A DNA stretch of 34,736 nt, taken from positions 1 to 34,736 of the forward strand of contig NZ_JAVBXX010000033.1 of the NCBI RefSeq assembly GCF_030824335.1, read 5' to 3'. The notes below the pieces were generated by a model. It made no database searches. It saw only the letters and a program-made list of their open reading frames with translations, and was not told the origin of the DNA. A program made the translations under genes and the position numbers. Of this stretch, positions 16,160 to 25,122 are shown one piece after another. This DNA comes from Azonexus sp. (GTDB lineage Bacteria > Pseudomonadota > Gammaproteobacteria > Burkholderiales > Rhodocyclaceae). How positions within the stretch are numbered: position 1 is the stretch's first letter; each line of letters begins with the position of its first letter.

Positions 16160-16284
16160 TGCACGCCCCGCTACTCACCAATACTTCGTTGGCTGCGCCA
16201 CCCGCTTCCTTGCCGTGCAGCAGCACTGTCTCGTCAGCGGTCGGCTTGCCGCCTCGTCTTGCCTTCGCATCGGAGCATGCATGA
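16156..16284 (+). CDS. Possible 42-residue coupling peptide between livH and livM
   Basis: The frame starts at an ATG overlapping the livH TGA and ends at a TGA overlapping the livM ATG (ATGA-type junctions on both sides). It encodes a short Ala/Pro/Ser/Leu-rich peptide (MMHAPLLTNTSLAAPPASLP at its start) with no recognisable domain. It fills the whole 121-base gap of an otherwise tightly packed operon. It may be translated only to carry ribosomes to livM, or the arrangement may be chance. Confidence 0.3.
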   Translation: MMHAPLLTNTSLAAPPASLPCSSTVSSAVGLPPRLAFASEHA

Positions 16285-17378
16285 AAAACTGGCTTTCTCC
16301 GCGGTCGACCGCAGGAATTGCGCTGATTACCATTGCGCTGGTCGCGCTGCCCTTTGTGGTTGGTATGGGCGGTCAGGCTTGGGTGCGCATTCTCAATTTC
16401 GCCATCCTCTACGTATTTCTGGCGCTCGGTTTGAACATCGTCGTCGGCTTTGCCGGTCTGCTCGATCTGGGTTACATCGCGTTCTATGCGGTCGGCGCCT
16501 ACACCTGGGCCTTGCTGGCCAGTCCGCACTTCGGCCTGCATTTTCCGATCTGGGCCATCTTGCCGATCGGTGCGCTGATGGCCTGCGTGTTCGGGGTGCT
16601 GCTCGGTTCGCCGACGCTGAAGCTTCGGGGCGATTATCTGGCCATCGTCACGCTGGGCTTTGGCGAGATCGTGCGTATTTTCCTGAATAACCTGAATTCG
16701 CCGGTCAATATCACCAACGGGCCGCAGGGGATCACGCTGATCGATCCGGTGACGATCGGCAGTTTCAAATTTGCCGGGACCAGCCAGATTTTCGGCTTTG
16801 CGGTCAGTGGACCGCAGAAATACTATTTCCTGCTGGTTGCGCTGGCGATTCTCGTCATCATCATCAACCTGCGCCTGCAGCATTCACGCATTGGCCGGGC
16901 CTGGCAGGCAATCCGCGAGGACGAGATCGCTGCCAAGGCGGTTGGTATCAACACGCGCAACATCAAGTTGCTGGCCTTTGCCATGGGCGCCAGTTTTGGC
17001 GGCATTGCCGGCGGCATCTTCTCGGCCATGCAGGGTTTCGTTTCGCCGGAGAGCTTCTCGCTGATCGAGTCGATCATGGTGCTGGCGATGGTCGTGCTCG
17101 GCGGCATGGGCCATATTCCCGGCGTCATTCTCGGTGCCGTGCTGCTGACCTTCCTGCCGGAAGTCTTGCGCTACGCCGTGGTGCCGGTGCAGATGAGCCT
17201 GTTCGGCAAGGTTTTGGTCGATCCGGAAAGCCTGCGCATGCTGGTCTTCGGGCTGGCCCTGGTCCTCGTCATGCGCTTCAAGCCGGCCGGTCTGTGGCCG
17301 GCACCGGAGCGTAGTCGGGAACAAACACAGAAAGCTTGTGTGGCTGTGACCCAGACAACGGCGGAGGCGGTCAAATGA
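16281..17378 (+). CDS. livM: Branched-chain amino-acid ABC transporter permease LivM
   Basis: 365 residues, about ten membrane helices. I chose ATG at 16281 (MKNWLSPRSTAGIALI) because GGAG lies five bases upstream; a longer frame from 16215 has no such site. Family signatures are LGLNIVVGFAGLLDLGYIAFY, LRGDYLAIVTLGFGEIVRI and the ATPase-contact loop AIREDEIAAKAVGINTRNIK. The C-terminus carries an extra 25-residue polar tail after KPAGLWP. The TGA overlaps the livG ATG. Confidence 0.93.
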   Translation: MKNWLSPRSTAGIALITIALVALPFVVGMGGQAWVRILNFAILYVFLALGLNIVVGFAGLLDLGYIAFYAVGAYTWALLASPHFGLHFPIWAILPIGALMACVFGVLLGSPTLKLRGDYLAIVTLGFGEIVRIFLNNLNSPVNITNGPQGITLIDPVTIGSFKFAGTSQIFGFAVSGPQKYYFLLVALAILVIIINLRLQHSRIGRAWQAIREDEIAAKAVGINTRNIKLLAFAMGASFGGIAGGIFSAMQGFVSPESFSLIESIMVLAMVVLGGMGHIPGVILGAVLLTFLPEVLRYAVVPVQMSLFGKVLVDPESLRMLVFGLALVLVMRFKPAGLWPAPERSREQTQKACVAVTQTTAEAVK

Positions 17379-18136
17379 GCGATGTTCTTCTCGCGGCAAA
17401 TGCCGTGGCCAAGCACTTCGGTGGGGTCAAAGCTCTGCGCGATGTCTCGCTGAGCATCCGGCGTGGCGAAATTTATGGCCTGATCGGGCCGAACGGGGCT
17501 GGCAAGACGACTTTTTTCAACTGCATGACCGGCTTGTACATTCCGGATGGCGGCGGTTTTGTCTTTGACGGCCAACCGCTCAAGGCCGATGCGCCGCATC
17601 AGGCGGCTGAACGCGGCATTGCCCGGACCTTCCAGAATATTCGTCTGTTCGGCAACATGACGGCGCTGGAAAACGTCATGGTCGGGCGCCATGTGCGCAC
17701 CGCTGCCGGGGTGGTCGGTGCCATGCTGCAGAGCAAGGCGACGCGCGCCGAGGAGGCGGCCATCCGGCAGAAGGCGATGGAGTTGCTGCATTACGTGCGC
17801 ATCGAAGATCGCGCCGACGATCTGGCCAAGAATCTCTCCTATGGCGACCAGCGTCGGCTGGAAATCGCCCGCGCCCTGGCTACCGAGCCGAAACTTCTGT
17901 GCCTGGACGAGCCGGCGGCCGGCATGAATGCCACCGAGACTGGCGAGTTGCGGGCGCTGATCGAAGGCATTCGCCAGGACGGCACGACGGTCTTGCTGAT
18001 CGAGCATGACGTCAAGCTGGTCATGGGCTTGTGCGACCGCGTTGCGGTACTGGATTACGGGGCGCTGGTCATCGAAGATGTGCCGGCTGTCGTGCAAAAA
18101 GATCAACGTGTGATTGAGGCTTATCTAGGTGCTTGA
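17375..18136 (+). CDS. livG: Branched-chain amino-acid ABC transporter ATPase LivG
   Basis: 253 residues, cytoplasmic ATPase of the Liv transporter. The Walker A motif is GPNGAGKTT (about 38-46), the signature is LSYGDQRRLEIARAL and Walker B is LLCLDEPAAGMN; the switch His is in LLIEHDVKLVMGLCDR. ARTFQNIRLFGNMTALENVM is the Q-loop region typical of LivG. The start ATGAGCGATG overlaps the livM stop by ATGA. A longer in-frame start at 17336 would lie inside livM and is not needed. Confidence 0.94.
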   Translation: MSDVLLAANAVAKHFGGVKALRDVSLSIRRGEIYGLIGPNGAGKTTFFNCMTGLYIPDGGGFVFDGQPLKADAPHQAAERGIARTFQNIRLFGNMTALENVMVGRHVRTAAGVVGAMLQSKATRAEEAAIRQKAMELLHYVRIEDRADDLAKNLSYGDQRRLEIARALATEPKLLCLDEPAAGMNATETGELRALIEGIRQDGTTVLLIEHDVKLVMGLCDRVAVLDYGALVIEDVPAVVQKDQRVIEAYLGA

Positions 18137-18833
18137 AGTAACCGGACTCCACGTCGCTTATGGCGGCATCCAGGCGGTGCGCAGCATCACCTTCCATGTG
18201 AACGAAGGCGAGACGGTCGCCCTGATCGGTGCCAACGGCGCCGGCAAGACGACGACGCTGAAAGCGATTTCGCGCATGATCAACGCGGTTGGCGGCGATG
18301 TGCATTTCTGCGGCGAAAAAATCGGCCGTATCGCACCGCATGAAATCATCCGCAAGGGTATTGCGCTGGTCCCGGAAGGGCGCGGCATGCTTCCCCGGAT
18401 GTCGGTACTCGAGAATCTGCGCATGGGCGCTTACGTGCGCGATGACAAGGCTGGGATCGCAGCCGATCTTGAACGCATGTATGGCTATTTCCCGCGCCTG
18501 AAGGAGCGGGAAGACCAGTTGGCCGGTACGCTTTCCGGTGGCGAGCAGCAAATGCTGGCGATCGGCCGGGCGCTGATGAGCCGGCCAAAATTGTTGCTGC
18601 TCGACGAGCCGTCGATGGGGTTGGCGCCGATCATGGTGCAGAAAATCTTCGAGGTCATCCGCAACGTGGCCGCCGATGGCATGACCATTCTGTTGATCGA
18701 ACAGAATGCCAGGTTGGCACTGGAATCCAGTCAGCGCGCCTATGTCATGGAAAGCGGGGAAATCACGCTGAATGGCGAGTCGACTGCACTATTGCATGAT
18801 CCCAAGGTGCGGGCCGCCTATCTCGGCGAATAA
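18129..18833 (+). CDS. livF: Branched-chain amino-acid ABC transporter ATPase LivF
   Basis: 234 residues, the second ATPase of the transporter. It starts with GTG at 18129, eight bases inside the end of livG, with GAGG about ten bases upstream. Motifs are GANGAGKTT (Walker A), LSGGEQQMLAIGRAL (signature) and LLLLDEPSMGLAP (Walker B). IALVPEGRGMLPRMSVLENL is typical of LivF. It ends the liv operon. Confidence 0.94.
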   Translation: MLEVTGLHVAYGGIQAVRSITFHVNEGETVALIGANGAGKTTTLKAISRMINAVGGDVHFCGEKIGRIAPHEIIRKGIALVPEGRGMLPRMSVLENLRMGAYVRDDKAGIAADLERMYGYFPRLKEREDQLAGTLSGGEQQMLAIGRALMSRPKLLLLDEPSMGLAPIMVQKIFEVIRNVAADGMTILLIEQNARLALESSQRAYVMESGEITLNGESTALLHDPKVRAAYLGE

Positions 18834-19020
18834 CCCACGGGTTTGGTCGGGAAAGCGCATGCTTGTCAGCTTCGGGCAACAAATCGTGCTGCAGTGCATC
18901 AAAAATGACGCTTGCGGGTTGTCCGCGTCATTGCGCTGAGACAAAATCGACCCGGCGGTTATTTAGCTGTCAATTTCATCCCTGTTTGTCGAGAAAACAC
19001 GCCTGTCGGCACCAAGCCCT

Positions 19021-21987
19021 ATGACCCACGCCCTTGCTTACGAGCGCATCACCGCGCTGCATGCGATCACGGCCGATCATCAGTTGGTCATGGACGAAAA
19101 ACTCCAGGCGCTTCTCGAACTGGGGCGACAGACCTTTGAACTGGAAATCGGTTGCATTGCCCGGATTGTCGATAAGGTTTATGAAATCGTTGCGGCGGCA
19201 TCCGCCGGGCCGGAGTTGCAATCCGGGGCGCGCCTGGCCCTTGATCAAACCTATTGCAATGTGACGATTGCCTCCGCCAACCCGGTTGGCTTCGATCAGG
19301 CGACGGGTTCGGCGTGGGAACAGCATCCGTGTTTTGGTAAATCTCATCTGGAAGCTTATCTGGGTGCCCGTATCCTGGTCGATGGGGTGCCTTGGGGTAC
19401 TGTCAGTTTTGCCAGTCTGCAGGGGGCTGACCATCCGCATCCGGAAGAGGATTTCCTGTTTCTCAAGCTGATGGCGCAATGGATCGGCCACGAACTGGAG
19501 CGGAGCATCCACAATGAACGCTTGATGGCGCTCAATGAGTGGCGCAAGGCGTTGCTCGACAGCGCCAATCTGGCAATTATCGCGACCGATACCAATGGGC
19601 TGATCGTCAGCTTCAATCAGGCCGCTGAGCGCATGCTGGATTATCCGGCGGCGGAATTGGTTGGTTTGTGTACGCCGGAAAAGATCCACGACAGGAACGA
19701 AGTACTTGCCCGTGCGCGCAGTCTGGCTGAGGAGTTGGGCGAGCCGGTCGAGCCAGGTTTCGAGGTTTTCGTCGCCAAGGCGCGGCGCGGGATCGCCGAA
19801 GAGCGCGAATGGACTTTCATTCGCCGGGATGGGGGAAGAATCCCGGTTCTCCTCTCGGTCAGCTCGGTGAAGGACGAGGCAGGAGCCTTGCAGGGTTTTC
19901 TCGGAATGGCGGTGGACATTTCCCAGCGCAAGGCGCTGGAGGTCCAAGCGGCGATTGCTCGTGCCAACGAAATGAGCCAGAGCATCGTCAGTGCGATTGC
20001 CGAAGGCGTGATCGGGATCGAGGATGTGCCGCCGCATCGTGTGCGCTTTCTCAATCCAGCGGCAGAAGCGTTGCTTGGCTTGAAGGCGTGCGAGGCAATC
20101 AGCCAGCCGGTCCAGGAGGTTTTCAGTTGTTTGTCGCCGGAAACCGGGCAGAGCGAAGAGTTGCCAGACCGTCTGGCGCATGCTCAAGCCTTCGAGGCAA
20201 TGCTGTTGTCGCGTGGGCGGGAGCAAGCTTTTCCGGCGCAGTTCGTGTCGTCGCCTACATGCGACGAGAGCGGGCTCATTGTCCTGACCATTCAGGATGT
20301 GACCAGCCGTCGAGTGGCGGATGAGCAATTGCGCTTGGCCGAGGAGGTCTTCGAATACAGTCCGGAGGCGATCCTGGTCGCTGACGGCGATGGCACGATT
20401 CTCCGGGTCAACCCGGCGTTTACGCTGATTACCGGGTATTTGCCGGAAGACGCCATTGGCCAGAATCCGCGCATTCTTCGCTCAGATCGTCATGATGCGG
20501 ATTTCTATCATGAGATGTGGCGCTGCCTGCTTGAGGAAGATCATTGGCATGGAGAAATCTGGGACCAACGCAAAAACGGCGAGATTTATCCGAAGTGGTT
20601 GTGTATCAATGCCGTGCGTCTGCCGCACGGAAATACCCGCTATGTTGCGCTGTTCGCCGATATTTCCGAGCGCAAGGCTCACGAGGAGAGAATCGATTAT
20701 CTGGCGCGCCACGATGCCTTGACCGGGCTGCCCAATCGTCGCTTGCTCGAGGACCGGATGGGCAAATTGTTGGCCACGGCCCGTCGTGGCGATCATGGCG
20801 TAGCTTTGTTGCTGATCGACCTGGATCGCTTCAAGCAGGTCAATGACAGTCTCGGTCATCAGGTCGGCGACCAGTTGCTGGTCGAGGTGGCGCGGCGCCT
20901 CAACGCTTGTGTGCGTGGTGGCGATACCGTCGCCCGATTGGGCGGGGACGAGTTCGTCGTGTTGTTGGCCGGTATAGCCGATCCGCGCGACATTGTGCCG
21001 GTAGCGGAAAAAATTCGCGCCGCACTGGCGCGCCCGGTAACGGTGGGCATGCATTGTTTGCATACCTCGCCGAGTATCGGGATCAGTCTTTATCCTGGGG
21101 ATAGCGGCGATCTTGATGGCCTGCTGCAGGCCGCCGATATCGCCATGTATCAAGTCAAGGCTGCCGGGCGCAACGCCTGGATGTTCTTTGAAGCCCGGAT
21201 GAATGACGAAGTACGGGCGCGGCACCGTCTGGAAAGGGACATGCGGCTGGCCTTGGAGCGTAAAGAGTTCCAGTTGCACTACCAGCCACAGTTCGAGGTT
21301 GGTGGTGGCCGGGTCATTGGCTGGGAAGCCTTGCTGCGTTGGCAACACCCAGAACACGGTTGGATCGAGCCTTGCGATTTCATCCCGGTCGCCGAGGAAA
21401 TCGGGCTGATTCTGCCGCTGGGCGAGTGGGTGCTCGAAGCCGCCTGTCGCGAGGCCGTTCGCTGGACGCATCAGCGCCAGGGGAATGAGCGGGTGGCAGT
21501 TAACGTATCGCCGCGGCAACTCGAACAGGCCGCCTTGGTCGAAATCGTGACCCGCGTGTTGAGCGATACGGGGCTGGCGCCGCACAGGCTGGAACTGGAG
21601 TTGACCGAGAGTGCCTTGATGACGAATACCCCGCGGGTGCAGCAAACCCTGCGCGGCCTGAAAGATTTGGGTGTGTATCTGACGCTTGATGATTTTGGCA
21701 CGGGTTATTCATCCCTGACTTACCTGAGTACGTTCGCGGTTGATCGTTTGAAAATTGATCGTTCCTTCCTGCTCGAAATGGAAAGCAAGCCGAATAACGG
21801 CGCGATTGTCCTTGCCGTGCTGGCCCTGGCCAAAGCGCTGGGCCTGGAGGTCGTGGCGGAAGGCGTGGAAACCTGTGAGCAACTGGCTTTCTTGATGGAT
21901 GGCGGCTGCGAAAAAGCGCAGGGATTTCTTTACAGCCGTCCGATACCGGCAGGTGCCGTCGCCAGTTTCATCCCCGGCATGCAATAA
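19021..21987 (+). CDS. GAF-PAS-PAS-GGDEF-EAL c-di-GMP signalling protein
   Basis: 988 residues, no membrane helix, so cytoplasmic. A GAF domain (about 20-165) is followed by PAS-like modules (about 175-310 and 320-430), a clear PAS (about 440-555; EVFEYSPEAILVADGDGTIL, ending ALFADISERKAHEERIDYLA), then GGDEF and EAL domains. GGDEF at 641-645 is intact, with RGGD at 632-635 as a possible inhibitory site. The EAL domain keeps E769 in GWEALLRW, plus ELTESALM, LTLDDFGTGYSSL, KIDRSF and AEGVET, so phosphodiesterase activity is expected. Both activities look possible; which dominates cannot be read. No Shine-Dalgarno stands out before the ATG. The 187-base gap upstream contains only a weak hairpin. 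Confidence 0.93.
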   Translation: MTHALAYERITALHAITADHQLVMDEKLQALLELGRQTFELEIGCIARIVDKVYEIVAAASAGPELQSGARLALDQTYCNVTIASANPVGFDQATGSAWEQHPCFGKSHLEAYLGARILVDGVPWGTVSFASLQGADHPHPEEDFLFLKLMAQWIGHELERSIHNERLMALNEWRKALLDSANLAIIATDTNGLIVSFNQAAERMLDYPAAELVGLCTPEKIHDRNEVLARARSLAEELGEPVEPGFEVFVAKARRGIAEEREWTFIRRDGGRIPVLLSVSSVKDEAGALQGFLGMAVDISQRKALEVQAAIARANEMSQSIVSAIAEGVIGIEDVPPHRVRFLNPAAEALLGLKACEAISQPVQEVFSCLSPETGQSEELPDRLAHAQAFEAMLLSRGREQAFPAQFVSSPTCDESGLIVLTIQDVTSRRVADEQLRLAEEVFEYSPEAILVADGDGTILRVNPAFTLITGYLPEDAIGQNPRILRSDRHDADFYHEMWRCLLEEDHWHGEIWDQRKNGEIYPKWLCINAVRLPHGNTRYVALFADISERKAHEERIDYLARHDALTGLPNRRLLEDRMGKLLATARRGDHGVALLLIDLDRFKQVNDSLGHQVGDQLLVEVARRLNACVRGGDTVARLGGDEFVVLLAGIADPRDIVPVAEKIRAALARPVTVGMHCLHTSPSIGISLYPGDSGDLDGLLQAADIAMYQVKAAGRNAWMFFEARMNDEVRARHRLERDMRLALERKEFQLHYQPQFEVGGGRVIGWEALLRWQHPEHGWIEPCDFIPVAEEIGLILPLGEWVLEAACREAVRWTHQRQGNERVAVNVSPRQLEQAALVEIVTRVLSDTGLAPHRLELELTESALMTNTPRVQQTLRGLKDLGVYLTLDDFGTGYSSLTYLSTFAVDRLKIDRSFLLEMESKPNNGAIVLAVLALAKALGLEVVAEGVETCEQLAFLMDGGCEKAQGFLYSRPIPAGAVASFIPGMQ

Positions 21988-22095
21988 CCCTGATTGCGAA
22001 ATAGTTAGCTTTACGACGCATTCTCATCTACTGTGGTGGCGGATGCGACGCGTTTCGAGAAGCGCCGGTACTCTCCATTCATGGGGGACTGACCG

Positions 22096-22716
22096 ATGAA
22101 AAAGAACACAAAGACCCGGTGTGCGCAAAATAATCGACGCGGCGAAATATTGGTTGCTGCTGCGGCACTGTTTCGTGACAAAGGATTTGGTGCCTCAACC
22201 ATTCGCGATATCACCAATACGGTGGGCATCGCTTCCGGTTCCACCTTTTGCCATTTCAAGAGCAAGCGTGAAATTCTCGATGCCATTGCCATCGAGGGCA
22301 TGCGTCAGGTGCTGCTCGGTGCCGAGGCGCTGGAACGGCGCAGAATGACGCCGGAGGAGCGCTTGCGTACCTTGATGCGGCAGCATGTCGGATTCTTGCA
22401 CGATGCGCCGACGCGGGATTTTGTCACGGTGCTGCTCTATGAATCCCGTGAGTTGTCGGATGCGGCGCGAGCCGAAGTCATGGTGCTGATGGAGCGCTAC
22501 GAAACCATCTGGAAAAATTGCTTGCGTCGATTGGCGCCTGCTGCCAAAGGCGGAATCAAGGAGTCTTTGCTACACCGCTTGCTGTTTGGTGCGCTGAACT
22601 GGACGGTGCATTGGTATTCGCCAGGTGCGGATCTGCCGCCGGAGCGGCTGGCCGAGGAACTGGCTGAACTCGTTCTGCCGGGGATGAAAGATGGCTCTGG
22701 TAAGGCGCTTTCCTGA
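22096..22716 (+). CDS. TetR/AcrR family transcriptional regulator
   Basis: 206 residues. The N-terminal helix-turn-helix spans about 18-62 (ILVAAAALFRDKGFGASTIR, SGSTFCHFKSKREILDAI). The C-terminal ligand domain (YESRELSDAARAEVMVLMER, LLFGALNWTVHWYSP) resembles regulators of fatty-acid or acyl-CoA metabolism such as the KstR2 type, though the ligand is unknown. Most family members repress nearby genes; no obvious target or operator palindrome was found. It converges with the metalloprotease gene (46-base gap). Confidence 0.9.
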   Translation: MKKNTKTRCAQNNRRGEILVAAAALFRDKGFGASTIRDITNTVGIASGSTFCHFKSKREILDAIAIEGMRQVLLGAEALERRRMTPEERLRTLMRQHVGFLHDAPTRDFVTVLLYESRELSDAARAEVMVLMERYETIWKNCLRRLAPAAKGGIKESLLHRLLFGALNWTVHWYSPGADLPPERLAEELAELVLPGMKDGSGKALS

Positions 22717-22762
22717 GGTCTTAGTCGCTGCTGGTCAGCGCACGCAGCCACAGCCGTAGTTT

Positions 22763-23320
22763 TCAGGCGTAGGCACTCACCTTGCTGCCGGTGTCGCTGG
22801 TTTTTGCGCCATAGAAGTTTTCGACTTTCCCCTGGCTGCTCGCGGCTTCCCGTTTTTCCTGCGCCTTTTCCATTCTCGCCTGTTGCTCCATCTGCGTGGC
22901 TTGCCCGGCGACCGCAATATCCTGGCCGGAGGGTTCGGCTGGCGCCAGTGCTGCGGCACGAATTCGCTGGGCACGGCTGATCGTTTCGTCCGGCGTTCTG
23001 CCGGGTGACGTGTCGATGCCGACTTCGCCGCCGGTGGCGTAACTGACGCCGTCCGGGCCTTTCTGGTAGGTGTAGCTGGCCCCCGAGGTAATCATGCCGC
23101 CGCCGGCTGCCATGTGTGCCGCCTCATGCATGCGCACCTTGCGGTCGGTTTCCTTCAGCTTGGCGACCTGGTTGGCCTCTTCCGGGCTGAGTTCCCCTGC
23201 TTTCTTTTCTGCATCCGTCGGTTGCTTCGGCGTTTCTCCATTGGATGCAGCAACCCGCTCAGACCGGTTGCCGGTTGAGGCGTAATAACTGCTGGAGGAG
23301 GAAACGCCGGAGATGTTCAT
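22763..23320 (-). CDS. SprA-related putative metalloprotease (HExxH)
   Basis: 185 residues from ATG 23320; a TTG at 23347 would add nine. A Ser-rich N-terminus (GVSSSSSYYAS) and a charged linker precede KVRMHEAAHMAAGGG, with a zinc-binding HEAAH motif (H65, E66, H69). GASYTYQKGPDGVSYATGGE and VGIDTSP follow. This pattern matches the small SprA-related putative metalloprotease family, whose substrates are not known. The C-terminus is Gln/Glu/Arg-rich and probably helical. There is no signal peptide. It has no partner gene on its strand. Confidence 0.8.
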   Translation of the reverse strand: MNISGVSSSSSYYASTGNRSERVAASNGETPKQPTDAEKKAGELSPEEANQVAKLKETDRKVRMHEAAHMAAGGGMITSGASYTYQKGPDGVSYATGGEVGIDTSPGRTPDETISRAQRIRAAALAPAEPSGQDIAVAGQATQMEQQARMEKAQEKREAASSQGKVENFYGAKTSDTGSKVSAYA

Positions 23321-23430
23321 GGCACAGATTGCATAGCGTATTTTCAATGCACGATAACAGGCACTGGAGCGAGGACCCTTGTTTTCATCTTAATCAGCTT
23401 GTGCAATAAAGCAACTTCAGTGCGACTTTC

Positions 23431-24045
23431 CTAGCGGCCTGTCAGCAGTTTGAGGCCGAAACTGATCAGCAGGACGCCAGCCAGTTTTTCCAGAAAAATT
23501 GATACTTTCGGATTGCTCTGCAGATGTTTGCTCAAGGCGCGGGAGAGCGCGATGGCAATGATGCAGTAAAGCAGGGTCAGGCAAGCGATGGTCGCGGCCA
23601 TGAAGGCGAAGGTGACCAACCCGAGATGTTGTGCCGGATCAACGAAGAGCGGAAAGAAGGCCATGTAGAAAATGATGGCTTTCGGGTTGAGCAGCGTGAT
23701 CATCATGGCCTGGCGGAGATAATGCCGGGGCTTGATCTCGAGTACCGGCGCCGCGCCAGGTTTGGCCAGCAGCATCCGGCATCCCAGCCAGGCCAGATAG
23801 CCAGCGCCGAGCCATTGCACGCCGTGGAAGAGGGCTGGGTTGGCCTTGAGCAGCGCCGCTACCCCGGCCACGGCCAGCCACATCAATACCTGGTCGCCGA
23901 GAATGACGCCAAGGCATGCCGCCATGCCGCCCCGAACGCCGCCTTTTGCGGTCGACGTCAATAAAGCGAGATTTCCCGGGCCGGGGACCATTAGAAAAAC
24001 GATGATGGCGACGATGAATGCACCGTAATCGCTTACCCCCAACAT
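23431..24045 (-). CDS. LysE/RhtB family amino-acid exporter
   Basis: 204 residues with about six membrane helices. IIVFLMVPGPGNLALLTSTA is the LysE/RhtB hallmark, followed by GGMAACLGVILGDQVLM and LLNPKAIIFYMAFFPLFVDP. Members export amino acids such as threonine, homoserine or lysine; the substrate is not readable. The gene lies 27 bases downstream of the AscD-like reductase on the same strand, so co-transcription is possible. Confidence 0.92.
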   Translation of the reverse strand: MLGVSDYGAFIVAIIVFLMVPGPGNLALLTSTAKGGVRGGMAACLGVILGDQVLMWLAVAGVAALLKANPALFHGVQWLGAGYLAWLGCRMLLAKPGAAPVLEIKPRHYLRQAMMITLLNPKAIIFYMAFFPLFVDPAQHLGLVTFAFMAATIACLTLLYCIIAIALSRALSKHLQSNPKVSIFLEKLAGVLLISFGLKLLTGR

Positions 24046-24072
24046 AGGAAATCCCCCGCTCTTGGCATGTCT

Positions 24073-25089
24073 TCAGTTGCTGGCAAAAGTGAAGGCATCG
24101 GAAAAAAACTCTTCTTCCGGCAGGCCGCAGACATTGACGAATTCCTGCTTGGCCACGCCGATCATGACTGGCGAACCGCAGGCATACACCTGGTGCCCGG
24201 AAAGGTCCGGGAAGTCGCTGACGACCGCCTGGTGCACCAGCCCGCAACGACCGCCCCACGCGTCTTCTGCGGTGGCTTCGGAAAGCACCGGGATGTACTT
24301 GATATGCGTGTGTTCGGCCGCCCAGCGTTCAGGCAGTTCGTGTTGATAGAGATCAACGCGGGCCTTGGCGCCCCAATAGATATGCAGCGGACGCTTGCAG
24401 TCGGTGGCCAGTGCCTGTTCGACGATGCCCTTGATCGGCGCGAAGCCGGTGCCGCCGGCGAGCAGGATGACCGGCTTGCTCGAGTCGTCGTGCAAATGGA
24501 AGCTGCCGTGCGGCCCATTGAAACGCATGATGTCGCGCACCTTCATGGTGGTGAACACCTGCTCGGTGAAGAAGCCGCCGGGGACATGGCGGATGTGCAA
24601 TTCGAGCATGCCGTCGTCGCGCGGCGCATTGGCCAGCGAAAAACTGCGTTTGCGGCCGTCCTTGAGCAGGATGTCGATGTACTGGCCGGCGAGGAATTGC
24701 AAATGTTCATTGGCCGGCAGGCGCAGGTGAATCTCGATCACATCCGGCGCCAGTCGTTCCAGCTTTTCGATACGGGCCGGCAGGGTCTTGACCGGGATGT
24801 CGTGCGCCGAGCGCAACTGCTTGCATTCGATGGTCAAATCGCTGGTGGGGCGGGCGCAACAATAGAGCGCCAGTCCGGCGGTCTTTTCCTGATCGGTCAG
24901 GGCGTGTGGCTGAGCCATGCCATGCTCGACACTGCCGGACATCACCTGTCCCTTGCAGGCGCCACAGGCGCCGTCCTTGCAGCCGTAAGGCATGGTCAGG
25001 CCCTGGCGCAGCGCGGCGTCGAGCAGGGTTTCATCGGTTTCAGCCGCAAACTGGCGGCCGCTTGGCTGGACTGTCACTTGGTAGCGCAT
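24073..25089 (-). CDS. 2Fe-2S/FAD/NAD(P)H reductase of the AscD (CDP-6-deoxyglucoseen reductase-like) type
   Basis: 338 residues from ATG 25089, which has AGGGGA just upstream. An N-terminal plant-type ferredoxin domain carries C37, C42, C45 and C77 (YGCKDGACGACKGQV, YCCARP). A ferredoxin-NADP reductase module follows with RSFSLANAP for FAD and LLAGGTGFAPIKGI for NAD(P)H. It should move electrons from NAD(P)H through FAD to 2Fe-2S and on to an oxygenase or other acceptor. Such proteins are often named after the dideoxysugar enzyme AscD, but no sugar genes are here, so that name is probably misleading. It is divergent from the SDR gene by only 33 bases. Confidence 0.88.
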   Translation of the reverse strand: MRYQVTVQPSGRQFAAETDETLLDAALRQGLTMPYGCKDGACGACKGQVMSGSVEHGMAQPHALTDQEKTAGLALYCCARPTSDLTIECKQLRSAHDIPVKTLPARIEKLERLAPDVIEIHLRLPANEHLQFLAGQYIDILLKDGRKRSFSLANAPRDDGMLELHIRHVPGGFFTEQVFTTMKVRDIMRFNGPHGSFHLHDDSSKPVILLAGGTGFAPIKGIVEQALATDCKRPLHIYWGAKARVDLYQHELPERWAAEHTHIKYIPVLSEATAEDAWGGRCGLVHQAVVSDFPDLSGHQVYACGSPVMIGVAKQEFVNVCGLPEEEFFSDAFTFASN

Positions 25090-25110
25090 CGGTTCCCCTT
25101 GGTCGTCGGC

Positions 25111-25116
25111 TACAAT
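25111..25116 (+). promoter_or_regulatory. Candidate -10 element directly before the SDR start
   Basis: TACAAT ends six bases before the GTG at 25123, so transcription could begin at the start codon. No Shine-Dalgarno is seen and the -35 is weak. The element lies in the 33-base divergent gap with the reductase gene. Confidence 0.3.
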
Positions 25117-25122
25117 GCCAAC

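Noticed and set aside
5016..16310. Recurring GGTCGACC palindromes (for example near 5016, 5955 and 16303)
   Set aside because: They occur in coding and noncoding DNA without consistent placement and are expected at this GC content.
18904..18932. Hairpin AATGACGC/GCGTCATT after livF as a terminator
   Set aside because: The stem is only eight pairs with a 13-base loop and no U-tract follows, so it is not strong enough to list as a terminator.
18976..20328. 450-residue minus-strand open frame
   Set aside because: It is a shadow of the GAF/PAS region on the opposite strand and shows no domain motif; high GC often leaves such frames open.
20482..21645. 387-residue minus-strand open frame
   Set aside because: It lies opposite the intact GGDEF and EAL domains and has no recognisable motif.
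24067..25122. Long plus-strand open frame in front of the SDR gene
   Set aside because: It is antisense to the complete ferredoxin reductase, whose motifs and start are clear. The Rossmann motif of the SDR begins only at 25123.
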